Below are positions 47,800 to 56,716 of a DNA stretch of 64,000 nt, piece after piece. Numbering within the stretch: position 1 is the first letter of the stretch; each line of letters opens with the position of its first letter. The DNA is taken from positions 2,592,501 through 2,656,500 of the forward strand of contig NZ_CP095554.1 of the NCBI RefSeq assembly GCF_023078375.1, read 5' to 3'. The notes below the pieces were generated by a model. It was not told the DNA's origin. It did not search any database and saw nothing but the letters and a program-made list of their open reading frames with translations. The DNA comes from Roseomonas gilardii subsp. gilardii. Its GTDB lineage: Bacteria > Pseudomonadota > Alphaproteobacteria > Acetobacterales > Acetobacteraceae. A program made the position numbers and the translations under genes.

Positions 47800-49043
47800 G
47801 CAACGACTGCTTCGCCGCCACCGACGGCACACTGACCCTGGCGGAGGCCGAGGCGCTGATCGCCCGGCTGCCTCCCCTGGCGGGCGAGGGGGAGACCGTG
47901 CCGCTGCTGGCCGCGCGCGGGCGGATACTGGCCGAGGACATCGCCGCCCCCATCGACCTGCCGCCCTTCGGCAACAGCGCCATGGACGGCTACGCCTTCG
48001 CCGGAAGCGCTCTGGGGCGGGAAGGCGGCTGGCTGCCGCTGGCGGGCCGGGTGGCGGCGGGCGAGGCGGCGGCGCCCCTGCCGCCGGGCCATGCCATCCG
48101 CATCCTGACGGGCGCGCCGCTGCCGCCCGGCGCGGATACGGTGATGATCCAGGAGGACGCCCGGCTGGGAGTGGGGGCCGAGGCCGGGCGGGTCTTCCTG
48201 CCGCCGGGCCTGCCGCCCGGGGCCAATATCCGCCGCGCCGGGGAGGATCTGCCGCGGGGCGCGCTGGCCCTGCCGAAGGGGCGGCTGCTCGCGGCCCCGG
48301 AGATCGCCCTGGCGGCGGCGCTGGGCCTGACGGCCCTGCCGGTGACACGGCGCCCGCGCCTGGGCGTCTTCAGCACGGGCAGCGAACTGGTCGCGCCGGG
48401 CGGGCGGCTCGGGCCGTCGCAGGCGCATGACAGCAACCGCTTCATGCTGCTCTCCCTGCTCGCGGGCCTGCCGGTGGAGGCGCACGATCTCGGCCTGCTG
48501 CCCGACCGGCGCGGGGAAACCGAGGCGGCGCTGCGCAAGGCTGCGCTGTCGCATGACATGTTACTGACATCCGGCGGCGTGAGCATGGGCGACGAGGACC
48601 ATGTCCGCCGCGCCCTGGAAACGGTGGGCAGCCTCGCCTTCTGGCGCCTCGCAGTGAAGCCGGGGCGCCCGGTGGCGATGGGGGTGGTGGAAGGCCGACC
48701 GGTGCTGGGCCTGCCTGGCAATCCGGTCGCGGCGCTGCTCGGCTTCCTGCACCTGGCGCGGCCCCTGGCCCTGCATCTGGCCGGGGCGGTGCCGAAGCCG
48801 CTGCCGCGCTTCGAGCTGCGCGCCGGCTTCAGCCACCGCAAGCTGCCGGGGCGGCGCGAATACCTGCGCGTGGCGGTGGAGGCGGGTCCGGAGGGTCCCG
48901 TGGCCCGCAAGCCAGGGCGGGCGGGCGCGGGGCAGATCGCCTCGCTGCTCGAAAGCGACGCCTTCGCCGAATTGCCGGAAGACAGGGGCGATGTCGCGCC
49001 GGGCGACCGCATCCTGGTGCTGCCCTTTGCCGGGCTGTTCTGA
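47787..49043 (+). CDS. moeA: Molybdopterin molybdenumtransferase
   Basis: MoeA (418 aa) inserts molybdate into adenylated molybdopterin. The protein shows the N-terminal active-site segment LPPFGNSAMDGYAF, then AIRILTGAPLPPGADTVMIQED, GANIRRAGEDLPRG, LGVFSTGSELVAPG (MoCF-type binding), DMLLTSGGVSMGDEDHV and FWRLAVKPGRPVAMG with VLGLPGNPVAALLGF. The start is TTG at 47787, inside the mobB end; CTG at 47796 is an alternative. It converges on mobA with one base between the two stop codons, an unusually tight junction. Confidence 0.95.
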   Translation: MARLSNDCFAATDGTLTLAEAEALIARLPPLAGEGETVPLLAARGRILAEDIAAPIDLPPFGNSAMDGYAFAGSALGREGGWLPLAGRVAAGEAAAPLPPGHAIRILTGAPLPPGADTVMIQEDARLGVGAEAGRVFLPPGLPPGANIRRAGEDLPRGALALPKGRLLAAPEIALAAALGLTALPVTRRPRLGVFSTGSELVAPGGRLGPSQAHDSNRFMLLSLLAGLPVEAHDLGLLPDRRGETEAALRKAALSHDMLLTSGGVSMGDEDHVRRALETVGSLAFWRLAVKPGRPVAMGVVEGRPVLGLPGNPVAALLGFLHLARPLALHLAGAVPKPLPRFELRAGFSHRKLPGRREYLRVAVEAGPEGPVARKPGRAGAGQIASLLESDAFAELPEDRGDVAPGDRILVLPFAGLF

Positions 49044-49044
49044 C

Positions 49045-49653
49045 CTACTCCCGCAGGCGCCGCTCGGCCTCCGCCAGCTCCTCCGGCGTATTGGCATTGA
49101 AGAACGGATCGCGGGCACCCGCCTCCCAGACGGCCATGGCGCAGCCCCATCGCGCGGCCCAGGCCGCCACCCGCCTTTCCCCGGCCAGCAGGCTGCCCCG
49201 GAGTTCGTCGCGCAGCGCGACAGGCCAGAGCGCGACCGGCGGATGGCGGTTCGGGCCTGAGGCCGCGCAGGCGATGGGGGTGCCGGCGGCCTCGCGCGCC
49301 GCATGCAGGCGCGCGACGAGATCGGCCGGGGCGAAGGGGTTGTCGCCCGGCAGGGACACCAGCCAGGGCAGGTCCGGGCGGTGTTCCGCCACCCAGTCCA
49401 TGCCCGCCAGGATGCCCGCCAGCGGGCCGGGGAAACCCGGCACGCCGTCCGCCGCCACGGGCAGGCCCCAGGGGCGGAACCGCGCCGGATCGCCATTCGC
49501 GTTCAGCAGGCAGGCGGCGACCTGCGGGCGGAGGGATGCCAGCACATGGTCCAGCATGGTCCGTCCGCCGAGCGGCAGCAGGACCTTGTCGCCGCCGCCC
49601 ATCCGCCGTGCCAGCCCGCCCGCCAGGACGAGCCCCGCCGTGTCATCCCGCAT
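49045..49653 (-). CDS. mobA: Molybdenum cofactor guanylyltransferase
   Basis: MobA (202 aa) uses GTP to make the guanine-dinucleotide form of the molybdenum cofactor. It starts with the nucleotidyltransferase motif LVLAGGLARRMGGGDKVLLPLGGRTMLDHVL, followed by GFPGPLAGILAGMDW and WLVSLPGDNPFAPADL (metal Asp). C-terminal NANTPEELAEAERRL is typical. The ATG at 49653 lies four bases after the NCS2 permease stop, so it is the last gene of the adenine-deaminase-like/permease unit, facing mobB-moeA tail to tail. Confidence 0.93.
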   Translation of the reverse strand: MRDDTAGLVLAGGLARRMGGGDKVLLPLGGRTMLDHVLASLRPQVAACLLNANGDPARFRPWGLPVAADGVPGFPGPLAGILAGMDWVAEHRPDLPWLVSLPGDNPFAPADLVARLHAAREAAGTPIACAASGPNRHPPVALWPVALRDELRGSLLAGERRVAAWAARWGCAMAVWEAGARDPFFNANTPEELAEAERRLRE

Positions 49654-49657
49654 GGCC

Positions 49658-51043
49658 TCAGCTCAGCCGGGTCATCACCACGATATAGGCGATGAAGACC
49701 AGGCCGAGGCCCCAGACCACGCCACTGATCTCCCGCGCCCGGCCGAGCGACAGGAAAAGCAGGATGTAGCTCAGCGTGCCGATCGCCATGCCGTTGATCA
49801 GATTGTTGGTCAGCACCGTCAGCAACAGCGTCAGCGCGACGGGCACGGCATTGGTGAGCTGGCCCAGGTCGATGCGCGTCAGCCCCTGCAGCATCAGCAC
49901 GCCGACCACCACCAGCGCCGGGGCCGTCGCCTGCGGCGGAATCACGGTGAAGACCGGCCAGACGAAGAGCGCCAGGAAGAACAGCGCCGCGACGGTGATG
50001 GAGGTGAGCCCGGTGCGGCCGCCCGCCTGCACGCCGGTGACGGATTCGATATAGGCCGTGACCACGGAGGTGCCGAGGATGGGGCCCACGATCGTCGCCG
50101 TCGCATCCGTGGAGAAGGCCGCCGTGGCATTGGGGATGGAGCCGTCCGGCCGCCGCAGGTTCGCCGCCCCCGTGACACCGATCACCGTCGCCAGCGTCGA
50201 GAAGAACTCGGCGCAGACGAAGTAGAAGAGGATCGGCAGCACCACGACGAAATTCTGGAACATGTAGGAGAAGTCGAGCTGGCCGAAGGTATTCGAGGGC
50301 CAGTGCGGCAGCGCCAGGAAGGCGGAGGGCGTCCTGGTGATGACGGTGCCGTTCGGCAGCGGCACGAAGCAGCCGATGACCGTCAGCACGGCGATGGAAA
50401 GGATCAGCGCGCCGGGGATCTGCCGCGCCACCAGCATCGGCGTGACCAGGATGCCGGCCAGCGTCAGCAGCACGGCGGGTTCGCGCAGCGATCCCATGGC
50501 GATGAAGGTGCTGGGGTTGGCGACCACGAAGCCCGCGCCACGCAGGGCGATGAAGACGATATAGGCGCCGACCGCCGCGCTGATGCCGACCTTCAGCACC
50601 TCCGGCACGTCCTTCGCCACCTTCTCGCGCAGCTTCGTCAGGCTGAGCAGCAGGAAGACCACGCCGGTGAAGCAGACCATGGCGAGCGCGCCCTGCCAGG
50701 GCACGCCCATCCCCTTCACCAGGATGAAGGTGAAGACGACGTTGGAGCCCATGGCCGGCGCCACGGCGAGCGGCAGGTTCGCCGTCAGCCCCATCATCAC
50801 GCTGCCGAAGATGGCGGCCAGCGCGGTGGCGATCACCAGGTCGCCGCGGTCCATACCCGCCTGCGACATGATCGCCGGGTTCACCGCGATGATATAGGCC
50901 ATGGCGGCGAAGGTGGTCAGGCCGGCGATCATCTCCTGCGGCACGGAGCTGTTGCGCTCGCTCAGCTTGAAGAAGCGGTCGAGCGCGCCTTTCGGCCGCG
51001 CATCGTCGACGGGCGCCCCCGCGCCAAGGCTTGCGTTGCTCAC
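49658..51043 (-). CDS. NCS2 nucleobase permease (AzgA-like)
   Basis: This 461-aa membrane transporter has 12-14 predicted helices. Family features are NSSVPQEMIAGLTTFAAMAYIIAVNP, ANLPLAVAPAMGSNVVFTFILV, FYFVCAEFFSTLATVIGVTGAANL and ATATIVGPILGTSVVTAYIESVTGVQAGGRTGLTSI (the NCS2/AzgA signature). Such proteins import adenine, guanine, hypoxanthine or related bases with protons. Substrate specificity cannot be read here. It lies between the adenine-deaminase-like gene and mobA, 15 bases after the former. A role in purine or uracil uptake fits the cluster. Confidence 0.9.
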   Translation of the reverse strand: MSNASLGAGAPVDDARPKGALDRFFKLSERNSSVPQEMIAGLTTFAAMAYIIAVNPAIMSQAGMDRGDLVIATALAAIFGSVMMGLTANLPLAVAPAMGSNVVFTFILVKGMGVPWQGALAMVCFTGVVFLLLSLTKLREKVAKDVPEVLKVGISAAVGAYIVFIALRGAGFVVANPSTFIAMGSLREPAVLLTLAGILVTPMLVARQIPGALILSIAVLTVIGCFVPLPNGTVITRTPSAFLALPHWPSNTFGQLDFSYMFQNFVVVLPILFYFVCAEFFSTLATVIGVTGAANLRRPDGSIPNATAAFSTDATATIVGPILGTSVVTAYIESVTGVQAGGRTGLTSITVAALFFLALFVWPVFTVIPPQATAPALVVVGVLMLQGLTRIDLGQLTNAVPVALTLLLTVLTNNLINGMAIGTLSYILLFLSLGRAREISGVVWGLGLVFIAYIVVMTRLS

Positions 51044-51058
51044 GTGGGAAACCCCCTC

Positions 51059-52930
51059 TTACCAGACGACCGGATGCGTCTCGCCGGTCTGCACGTTGAC
51101 GAAGCCCAGCGGCGCCTGCTCGCAGGGGGCCACGAGCACCCAGCGCCAGGGCGCGCAGGTGAGGGTGGCGAAGATCAGGCGTTCCGGGAAACCGGGGAAC
51201 CAGCGGGGGTGGAAGGTGGGCTCGTACATCCACTCCACCTTCGCGCCCTCGTCATAGAGGTGCTGCATCTCCGCGTTCAGCGCCTCCGCCGGGCGGCAGG
51301 TCATCAGCCCGCCGACCTCGTAGCGCACGGTGGCGGCCAGCTCGCCCTCCCGCACCAGGGCCCAGCCGCCGCCGATCCCGCGCAGCGCGTTCACGGCCTT
51401 CGCCATGGCCGCGTCGCAGGAACCGACGACCCAGATATTGTGCTTGTCATGCGCGACGGAGCAGGCCAGCGCGGTGCCGGGCGTGGCCGGCCCGCAGCCG
51501 AGCCAGAACATCCGCGCCGTCCGCCCCTCGCCGGAGAAACGGTCCACGATGGCGAATTTCGTGACGTTGCGCGCCGCGTCGCGCTGCACGGCGCCCCCGG
51601 CGACCGGCAGTTCCGTGGTGATGAAGCCGTCATTCCAGTGGAAGGGGCGCAGCAGCGCCGCCTGCATCGTCGCGCGGCCCGGTTCGGCGGCGATGCGGAA
51701 ATCCTCCGCCACCATCTCGCGCCGGATGTTCACCGTCCGCGTCGCCCAGCCGGGCCAGTCGATACGCGGCACCGGGCCGGTATAGCGCGTGCCCTCGCTC
51801 ACCGGCTGCCCATCGGCCCAGACCTTGGCGATCTCCAGCGCCGCGACATCGCGCAGCAGCACCACATCGGCGAAGCGGCCGGGGGCGAGGCTGCCGACCC
51901 AGGGCGTCAGCCGCATGTGCCGCGCCGGGTTCAGCGTGACGCACTGGATCGCGGTCTCGGGGGCGAGGCCCAGGCGGATCGCGGTGCGGGCATTGTGGTC
52001 CGTGGCCCCCAGCCTGATCGTGTCCGAGGCGCTGCGGTCGTCGGTGGTGAAGGCGACCTGCGACCAGTCGGCGAGGCCCTTGTCCAGCAGCCAGGGGATC
52101 ACCTGGTCCATGGAATAGGGACGGATCTCGGTGAAGATGCCGTGGCGGAGCTTCTCCCACACCTCCTCCGGCGACCAGGCCTCATGGTCCGAGGCGAGGC
52201 CGGCGGCGGCGAAGGCGTTGATCTCCGGCAACTCGCGCAGCCCCGCGCCATGGCCCTCCACCACGCCGCGCTGGGCGAAGGTCGCCTGGATCATGCCCCA
52301 GAGCCGCTTGTAGGAAGGGTTCTCCGGGTTCCAGACGGCGGGCCAGTCCATCACCTCGTCCAGCCCGGCCACCATCAGGCTCTCGCGCAGGAAGCCCTGC
52401 TGCTCGTCATGGCCGAACCAGCCGCCGCCCCATTCATAGGCGGTGGGCGGCACGGCGGAGCCGGGCAGGGGGAAGATCTTCAGCGGCGAGCCCTGGCGGC
52501 GCGCGGTGAGCCAGAATTCCAGGTTGTGCGGCCCATCCACGTTGGAGAATTCGTGGCTGGCCTCGCAGGTCCAGGTATTGCCACGCGGCAGTACCAGCGC
52601 CGCCTCCCATTCCGGGGTGAGGTGGGAGCTCTCGATATGCTTGTGCACCTCGCCGAAGCCGGGCACGGCGGCGAGGTCCGGCTCATGCACATGCTCCGCC
52701 GCCTCGCCGGGCCAGGAGCCGGCGGGGCCGACATAGGCGATCCGGCGGCCCCGGATGACGATCTCGGCATCCTCCATCCAGCTCCGCGTGTGCACGTCCA
52801 GCAGCCGCCCGACCCGCAGCACCCGGTCCGCCGGGCGTTTCCCCAGGGCCACCAGTGTCAGCTCCTGACGGATGCTCACCTCGTTCGCGGCATCGATCAG
52901 CAGGTCGTCGGGGAGAGGGGAAGGGGTCAT
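51059..52930 (-). CDS. Adenine-deaminase-like amidohydrolase (divergent)
   Basis: This 623-aa protein belongs to the adenine deaminase branch of the amidohydrolase superfamily. Metal-binding segments are present but altered. The usual PGFIDxHxHxESS reads PGFGEVHKHIESSHLTPEW, and the DPHEIANV-type motif reads EASHEFSNVDG, so the usual Asp of that motif is absent. Later FTTDDRSASD and AIQCVTLNPARHMRLTPWVGSLAPGRFADVVLL are typical. It may deaminate adenine to hypoxanthine or act on another base or ring-opened product. The ATG at 52930 (MTPSP) is chosen. The protein heads the permease-mobA unit and lies next to the URC-like uracil genes. Confidence 0.82.
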   Translation of the reverse strand: MTPSPLPDDLLIDAANEVSIRQELTLVALGKRPADRVLRVGRLLDVHTRSWMEDAEIVIRGRRIAYVGPAGSWPGEAAEHVHEPDLAAVPGFGEVHKHIESSHLTPEWEAALVLPRGNTWTCEASHEFSNVDGPHNLEFWLTARRQGSPLKIFPLPGSAVPPTAYEWGGGWFGHDEQQGFLRESLMVAGLDEVMDWPAVWNPENPSYKRLWGMIQATFAQRGVVEGHGAGLRELPEINAFAAAGLASDHEAWSPEEVWEKLRHGIFTEIRPYSMDQVIPWLLDKGLADWSQVAFTTDDRSASDTIRLGATDHNARTAIRLGLAPETAIQCVTLNPARHMRLTPWVGSLAPGRFADVVLLRDVAALEIAKVWADGQPVSEGTRYTGPVPRIDWPGWATRTVNIRREMVAEDFRIAAEPGRATMQAALLRPFHWNDGFITTELPVAGGAVQRDAARNVTKFAIVDRFSGEGRTARMFWLGCGPATPGTALACSVAHDKHNIWVVGSCDAAMAKAVNALRGIGGGWALVREGELAATVRYEVGGLMTCRPAEALNAEMQHLYDEGAKVEWMYEPTFHPRWFPGFPERLIFATLTCAPWRWVLVAPCEQAPLGFVNVQTGETHPVVW

Positions 52931-53077
52931 GGCATATCCGGCGGGCTGGAGACGGCGGCCACACGGATCGTGATCCCCGGCCACCGGGTCCCGGGGAAAA
53001 TCTTGCAATTTGAGTGCCATGTACAGGGCCGCCGCGGATCGCCGCCGGCCGGGGGCGTGTCGGGCCGGGGAGCTCAG

Positions 53078-53112
53078 TTATCCCCAAAATCCGTGGAAGG
53101 TTCTGTGGATAA
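53078..53112. promoter_or_regulatory. Two inverted DnaA-box-like sites
   Basis: TTATCCCCA (53078-53086) and TGTGGATAA (53104-53112, a perfect DnaA box on the other strand) form an inverted pair with one mismatch between the arms, 17 bases apart. They lie in the 397-base gap upstream of the adenine-deaminase-like gene. The gap has no gene. The pair may bind DnaA or may simply form a hairpin in the transcript that runs on from upp. Confidence 0.4.
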
Positions 53113-53213
53113 CCATCCGGAAATGTGACGGAGCCGAGGCACTTCCTGGACTTTTTCGACCCTGGCGGAAAATGCCTCCGGAGCGGGGGAAAATCGGCCC
53201 CGGCCATCCGGGA

Positions 53214-53235
53214 CCGGAACCGGGCCGGAACCGGG
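53214..53235 (+). repeat. 11-bp tandem repeat
   Basis: CCGGAACCGGG occurs twice directly in tandem in the GC-rich gap between upp and the adenine-deaminase-like gene. It is inverted-repeat-like in itself (CCGG...CCGG). No function is evident. Confidence 0.7.
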
Positions 53236-53327
53236 GCGGGGGAGGACCCCGCGCCGGAGGCGCCGCCACACCCCGACAATGCGTCCCCGGCGATCCCCCC
53301 GGCGACCCCCCGGGGCACAGCCCGGCG

Positions 53328-53969
53328 TCACTTGGTGCCGAAGAGCCGGTCCCCCGCATCGCCCAGGCCGGGCAGGATATAGGCATGGCCGTTCAGCTCG
53401 CGGTCCAGCGAGGCGGTGAAGACCGGCACGTCCGGATGCGCCTCGGCGAAGACGCGCAACCCCTCCGGCGCGGCGAGCAGGCAGACGAAGCTCACCTGCG
53501 ACGCCCCGGCCTGCTTGATCCGCGACACGGCGGCGGCGGCGGAATGGCCGGTGGCCAGCATCGGGTCCACCGCGATCACCTGCCGGGCGCCGATATCCTC
53601 GGGCAGCTTCAGGTAGTATTCCACCGGCACCAGGGTCTGCGGGTCCCGGTACAGGCCGACATGGCCGACGCGGGCGGAGGGGACGAGGTCCAGCATCCCC
53701 TGCAGCAGCCCGTCGCCGGCCCGCAGGATGGACACGAAGCAGAGCTTCTTGCCGGACAGGATGGGCGCCTCCATCACCTCCAGCGGCGTCTCGATGCTGG
53801 TGGTCTCCAGCGGCAGGTCGCGCGTGACCTCATAGGCCATCAGCAGGCTGATCTCGCGCGCCAGGCGGCGGAACTCCCCGGTGGAGGTCTCCTTGCGGCG
53901 CATCAGCGTCAGCTTGTGCTGCACCAGCGGGTGGTCGATCACCTTCAGGGTCGGATAGGCGGCGGGCAT
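53328..53969 (-). CDS. upp: Uracil phosphoribosyltransferase
   Basis: This 213-aa enzyme joins uracil and PRPP to UMP. The family sequence is clear: [38 protein letters not shown], then [31 protein letters not shown] and the PRPP-binding motif [18 protein letters not shown], followed by [26 protein letters not shown] at 53969. It lies 48 bases after the URC4-like gene on the same strand. In the yeast URC pathway a uracil phosphoribosyltransferase (Urc6) is part of uracil breakdown, so it may feed that route as well as salvage. Confidence 0.97.
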   Translation of the reverse strand: MPAAYPTLKVIDHPLVQHKLTLMRRKETSTGEFRRLAREISLLMAYEVTRDLPLETTSIETPLEVMEAPILSGKKLCFVSILRAGDGLLQGMLDLVPSARVGHVGLYRDPQTLVPVEYYLKLPEDIGARQVIAVDPMLATGHSAAAAVSRIKQAGASQVSFVCLLAAPEGLRVFAEAHPDVPVFTASLDRELNGHAYILPGLGDAGDRLFGTK

Positions 53970-54017
53970 GGCGTGGGGCCTTCTTCGTCTCGGCGGGCTG
54001 GGAAGCGGCGGGCAGGG

Positions 54018-55259
54018 TCAGAAGACCGTGCCGTCGCTCCGCACGTTCAGGGGCGGCGTGCCGCCCGGGCGTTTCTCGCGGGCGATGCGGCGGCCGGCGG
54101 CCCAGGTGCCGCCCTCCAGCACGCGGGCCAGGGGCATCCCGGCGGCGGTGAGGCCCAGCCGGGCGCGGACGCCCTCCGCCACCCGGTCCAGCAGCGCCAC
54201 GGTCAGGGCGCGCCATTCCACGATGGCCTCATGCTCCACGGGCAGGGGGCCTTCCGCCAGGGCGGGGTCACGCAGCTCCAGCACGCCGAGATCCAGGAAC
54301 AACCCGCCATTGCGGTATTCCGGCAGGCCGGTGAGCTCGTCGAGCCCGGTCACGCGCAGCCCGGCCTCCTCCAGCGCCTCGATGAGCGAGTAGCTGAGCC
54401 ATTGCGACAGCTTGTGGAAGGGCAGCAGGCCGGGCGCGGGCTCCTCCGGCGCGGCGAGGGGGTGGCGCCAGACATCGCCGAGATTCTCGCCGCCCAGGCT
54501 GAGCCGCGAGGGCCAGATCGGCGCGAAACCCTCCAGCACCGCCGCCAGCACGGTGCGGGCGGGCAGGGTGCCCTCCTCGGCCCGCGCCGCCAGATGGTCG
54601 TAGAGGCGTCCGATCCGCGCCTGCGGGGCGAAGATGTCCGGCCGGGCGCGCAAGGCTTCGCCCAGCGCCCGCATCAGCGCGGCGCGGCCCTCCAGCCCTT
54701 CCAGCGGGTTGCCCGGCCCGGCCTGGAAGGCGGCGCCGAGCGCGGCGGCGCTGATCCGCGACAGGCCATCCGCATCGGCGCGCAGGGGATGGGCCGGATC
54801 GCCGGAAAAGAGGCCAGCCGAGAAGGCATGCAGGCTGGCCACCGCCAGCCCCTCGGAGCGGGCGATGCGCTGCCCGTCCTCGGTGAAGGCCCAGTCGGGC
54901 CCGGCCCCGGCATCCAGCAGCACGCTGACGACGCAGAGGTCGAAGCGGATGCGCGCGACCTCCTCGCCCGACTGGTCCTCCAGCATCCGGGCGAGTTCGC
55001 CCCAGCGGTCGCGCCCGCCCGCGGCGAAATGCCGCCAGCGCGCATGATAGGGGATGGCGAGGTCCGGGTAGTTGTCGCGGATCACCGCCGTGACGTAATC
55101 CGCCGCCGCCTCCAGCCGCTCCGGATGCAGCCGGAAATGCGGCAGCGCGTCGCGTTCCGCCAGCGCCAGCATGGCATGGGCGCGCCGCCGGATCGTCGCC
55201 GGATCGCGCAGCAGGGCGAGCTGGGCGGCGAGGCCGGCCCTGTCCTCCGCCGCGCTCAC
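54018..55259 (-). CDS. URC4/DUF1688-like protein
   Basis: This 413-aa protein resembles URC4 (DUF1688), which is needed for uracil breakdown in the yeast Lachancea kluyveri but whose reaction is unproven. Family-like segments include HFRLHPERLEAAADYVTAVIRDNYPDLAIPYHARWRHF, FDLCVVSVLLDAGAGPDW, GLAVASLHAFSAGLFS and FHKLSQWLSYSLIEALEEAGL, then GGLFLDLGVLELRD. It starts at GTG 55259 and overlaps the URC1-like gene by four bases (GTGA), then is followed by upp. This gene order is the core of a URC-type cluster. Confidence 0.88.
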   Translation of the reverse strand: MSAAEDRAGLAAQLALLRDPATIRRRAHAMLALAERDALPHFRLHPERLEAAADYVTAVIRDNYPDLAIPYHARWRHFAAGGRDRWGELARMLEDQSGEEVARIRFDLCVVSVLLDAGAGPDWAFTEDGQRIARSEGLAVASLHAFSAGLFSGDPAHPLRADADGLSRISAAALGAAFQAGPGNPLEGLEGRAALMRALGEALRARPDIFAPQARIGRLYDHLAARAEEGTLPARTVLAAVLEGFAPIWPSRLSLGGENLGDVWRHPLAAPEEPAPGLLPFHKLSQWLSYSLIEALEEAGLRVTGLDELTGLPEYRNGGLFLDLGVLELRDPALAEGPLPVEHEAIVEWRALTVALLDRVAEGVRARLGLTAAGMPLARVLEGGTWAAGRRIAREKRPGGTPPLNVRSDGTVF

Positions 55260-56578
55260 TCCTGCAGCCCGCGTCCCTTGATGCGCGCCAGCTCGGCGGC
55301 ATCCGGCACCTTGTCGGTGAAGTATCCGGCGGCCTTCTTGGCGTCCATCTCCACCTGCGCATCGGGCGGGATCAGCTCCTCGGGGATGGGCACGCGCTCC
55401 ACCACCTCGATGCCGCTGGCGACGATCGGCTCGTATTTCATGTTGCTCATCGAGACGAGCCGGTCGATCCGCGTGATGCCGAGCCAGTGCAGCACATCCG
55501 GCATCAGCTCCTGGAAGCGCATGTCGTGCACGCCCGCCACACCCGCCGTGCAGGCGAAATAGCGGTCGGCACGGTCGCCACCCTCCTGCCGCTTGCGCGC
55601 ATTGTAGACGAGGAACTTCGTCACTTCCCCCAGGGCGCGCCCTTCCTTGCGGTTGTAGACGATGACGCCCACCCCGCCGCGCTGCGCCTGCGCCTCCTCG
55701 ATGCAGACCTCGATCCCATGCGCCAGATAGGGGCGGCAGGTGCAGATGTCGGAGCCGAACACGTCGGAGCCGTTGCACTCGTCATGGATGCGGCAGGCGA
55801 TGCGCGTCTCCGGCTGGCCCAGCTTCGCCGGGTCGCCGAAGAGATAGACGGTCATGCCGCCGATCGGCGGCAGGAAGGTCTTGAGGTCGGGCCGCGTCAC
55901 CAGTTCCGGGAACATGCCGCCGGTCTGCTCGAAGAGGCCACGGCGCAGGTCGTTCTCGGTGATGCCGAAGCGTTCCGCCACCCCCGGCAGCCACCAGACC
56001 GGCTCGATGGCAACCTTGGTCACGCGCGCATCGCCGCTGGCGCCGAGGATCTGCCCATCCGGCTCCAGCCGCCCGGCGCGCATCGCGGCGGTCAGCTCCG
56101 GCATGTTGATATGCGCCTTGGTGACCGCGATGCTCGGCCGGATGTCGCGCCCCGCGGCGATCTCGGCGCCGAAGGCCTCGGTGGTCATGTGGCCCCAGGG
56201 GTCGAGCGAGACGATCCTCGCCGGGTCTCCCCATTGCAGGAAGGGGCCGATCGGTTCGGCCGGGCGGGTGTTGGTCAGGTCCGGCCGGTGCCCGGCGGAA
56301 AGCTGCCCGGCGGCGACGGCCAGGGCGCGGTAGAGCGCATAGGACCCCGCATGGGTGCCAATGGCGTTGCGGTTGCCCTCGCCGGGGGTGGCGATCACCG
56401 GGCCGCGCCGCTGCGGATCGGCGGCGCCCCACTGCACCGGCGGCGCGATCTGGCCGCCGATCCCGGGATGCGAGGTGAGGATGATGGGCCGCGCCGGCCC
56501 GGGCCGGTTGCCGCGGAGGGCCGCCTGCGGCAGCGGCGCGGCGAGCGGGGACGGCACGGTTTCCGGGATCTGGCTCAT
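55256..56578 (-). CDS. URC1-like GTP cyclohydrolase II homologue
   Basis: This 440-aa protein has a GTP-cyclohydrolase-II (RibA) domain in its second half. The zinc cysteines are kept (RIHDECNGSDVFGSDICTCRP), followed by VIVYNRKEGRALGEVTKFLVYNARKRQ in place of the RibA YLRQEGRGIG segment. The long N-terminal extension (about 220 aa, GVIATPGEGNRNAIGTHAGSYALYRAL-like residues) is absent from true RibA. It matches URC1, an enzyme of uracil breakdown that is thought to open the pyrimidine ring. ATG at 56578. It is the first gene of the URC1-URC4-upp unit, driven from the region holding the RutR-type palindrome. Confidence 0.88.
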   Translation of the reverse strand: MSQIPETVPSPLAAPLPQAALRGNRPGPARPIILTSHPGIGGQIAPPVQWGAADPQRRGPVIATPGEGNRNAIGTHAGSYALYRALAVAAGQLSAGHRPDLTNTRPAEPIGPFLQWGDPARIVSLDPWGHMTTEAFGAEIAAGRDIRPSIAVTKAHINMPELTAAMRAGRLEPDGQILGASGDARVTKVAIEPVWWLPGVAERFGITENDLRRGLFEQTGGMFPELVTRPDLKTFLPPIGGMTVYLFGDPAKLGQPETRIACRIHDECNGSDVFGSDICTCRPYLAHGIEVCIEEAQAQRGGVGVIVYNRKEGRALGEVTKFLVYNARKRQEGGDRADRYFACTAGVAGVHDMRFQELMPDVLHWLGITRIDRLVSMSNMKYEPIVASGIEVVERVPIPEELIPPDAQVEMDAKKAAGYFTDKVPDAAELARIKGRGLQE

Positions 56579-56716
56579 CGCGCGAAGCTCCCCTGGCGGG
56601 CGGTTTCCTTCCAGGGCGGGGCTGGCCGGGGGGAGGGGATCTGCACGACGCGCTGGATCATCCGGAAGGGCTCCATGGCGAGGATGGCCGCTCAAGTCAG
56701 GGAGGCTATTGTGACC

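Noticed and set aside
44389-48348. A 1319-codon minus-strand open frame through dctA, the MDR gene, mobB and moeA
   Set aside because: It covers several well-supported genes in other frames and has no domain. It is an antisense shadow.
53078-53112. A replication origin at the DnaA-box pair
   Set aside because: Only two boxes, no AT-rich unwinding element, and no dnaA, parAB or hemE nearby. It is kept only as a possible DnaA site.
49091-53128. A 1345-codon plus-strand open frame opposite mobA, the permease and the deaminase-like gene
   Set aside because: It lies opposite three clear genes, with composition typical of shadows.
53010-55562. An 850-codon plus-strand open frame opposite upp and the URC4-like gene
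   Set aside because: Both sense genes match known families; the opposite frame does not.
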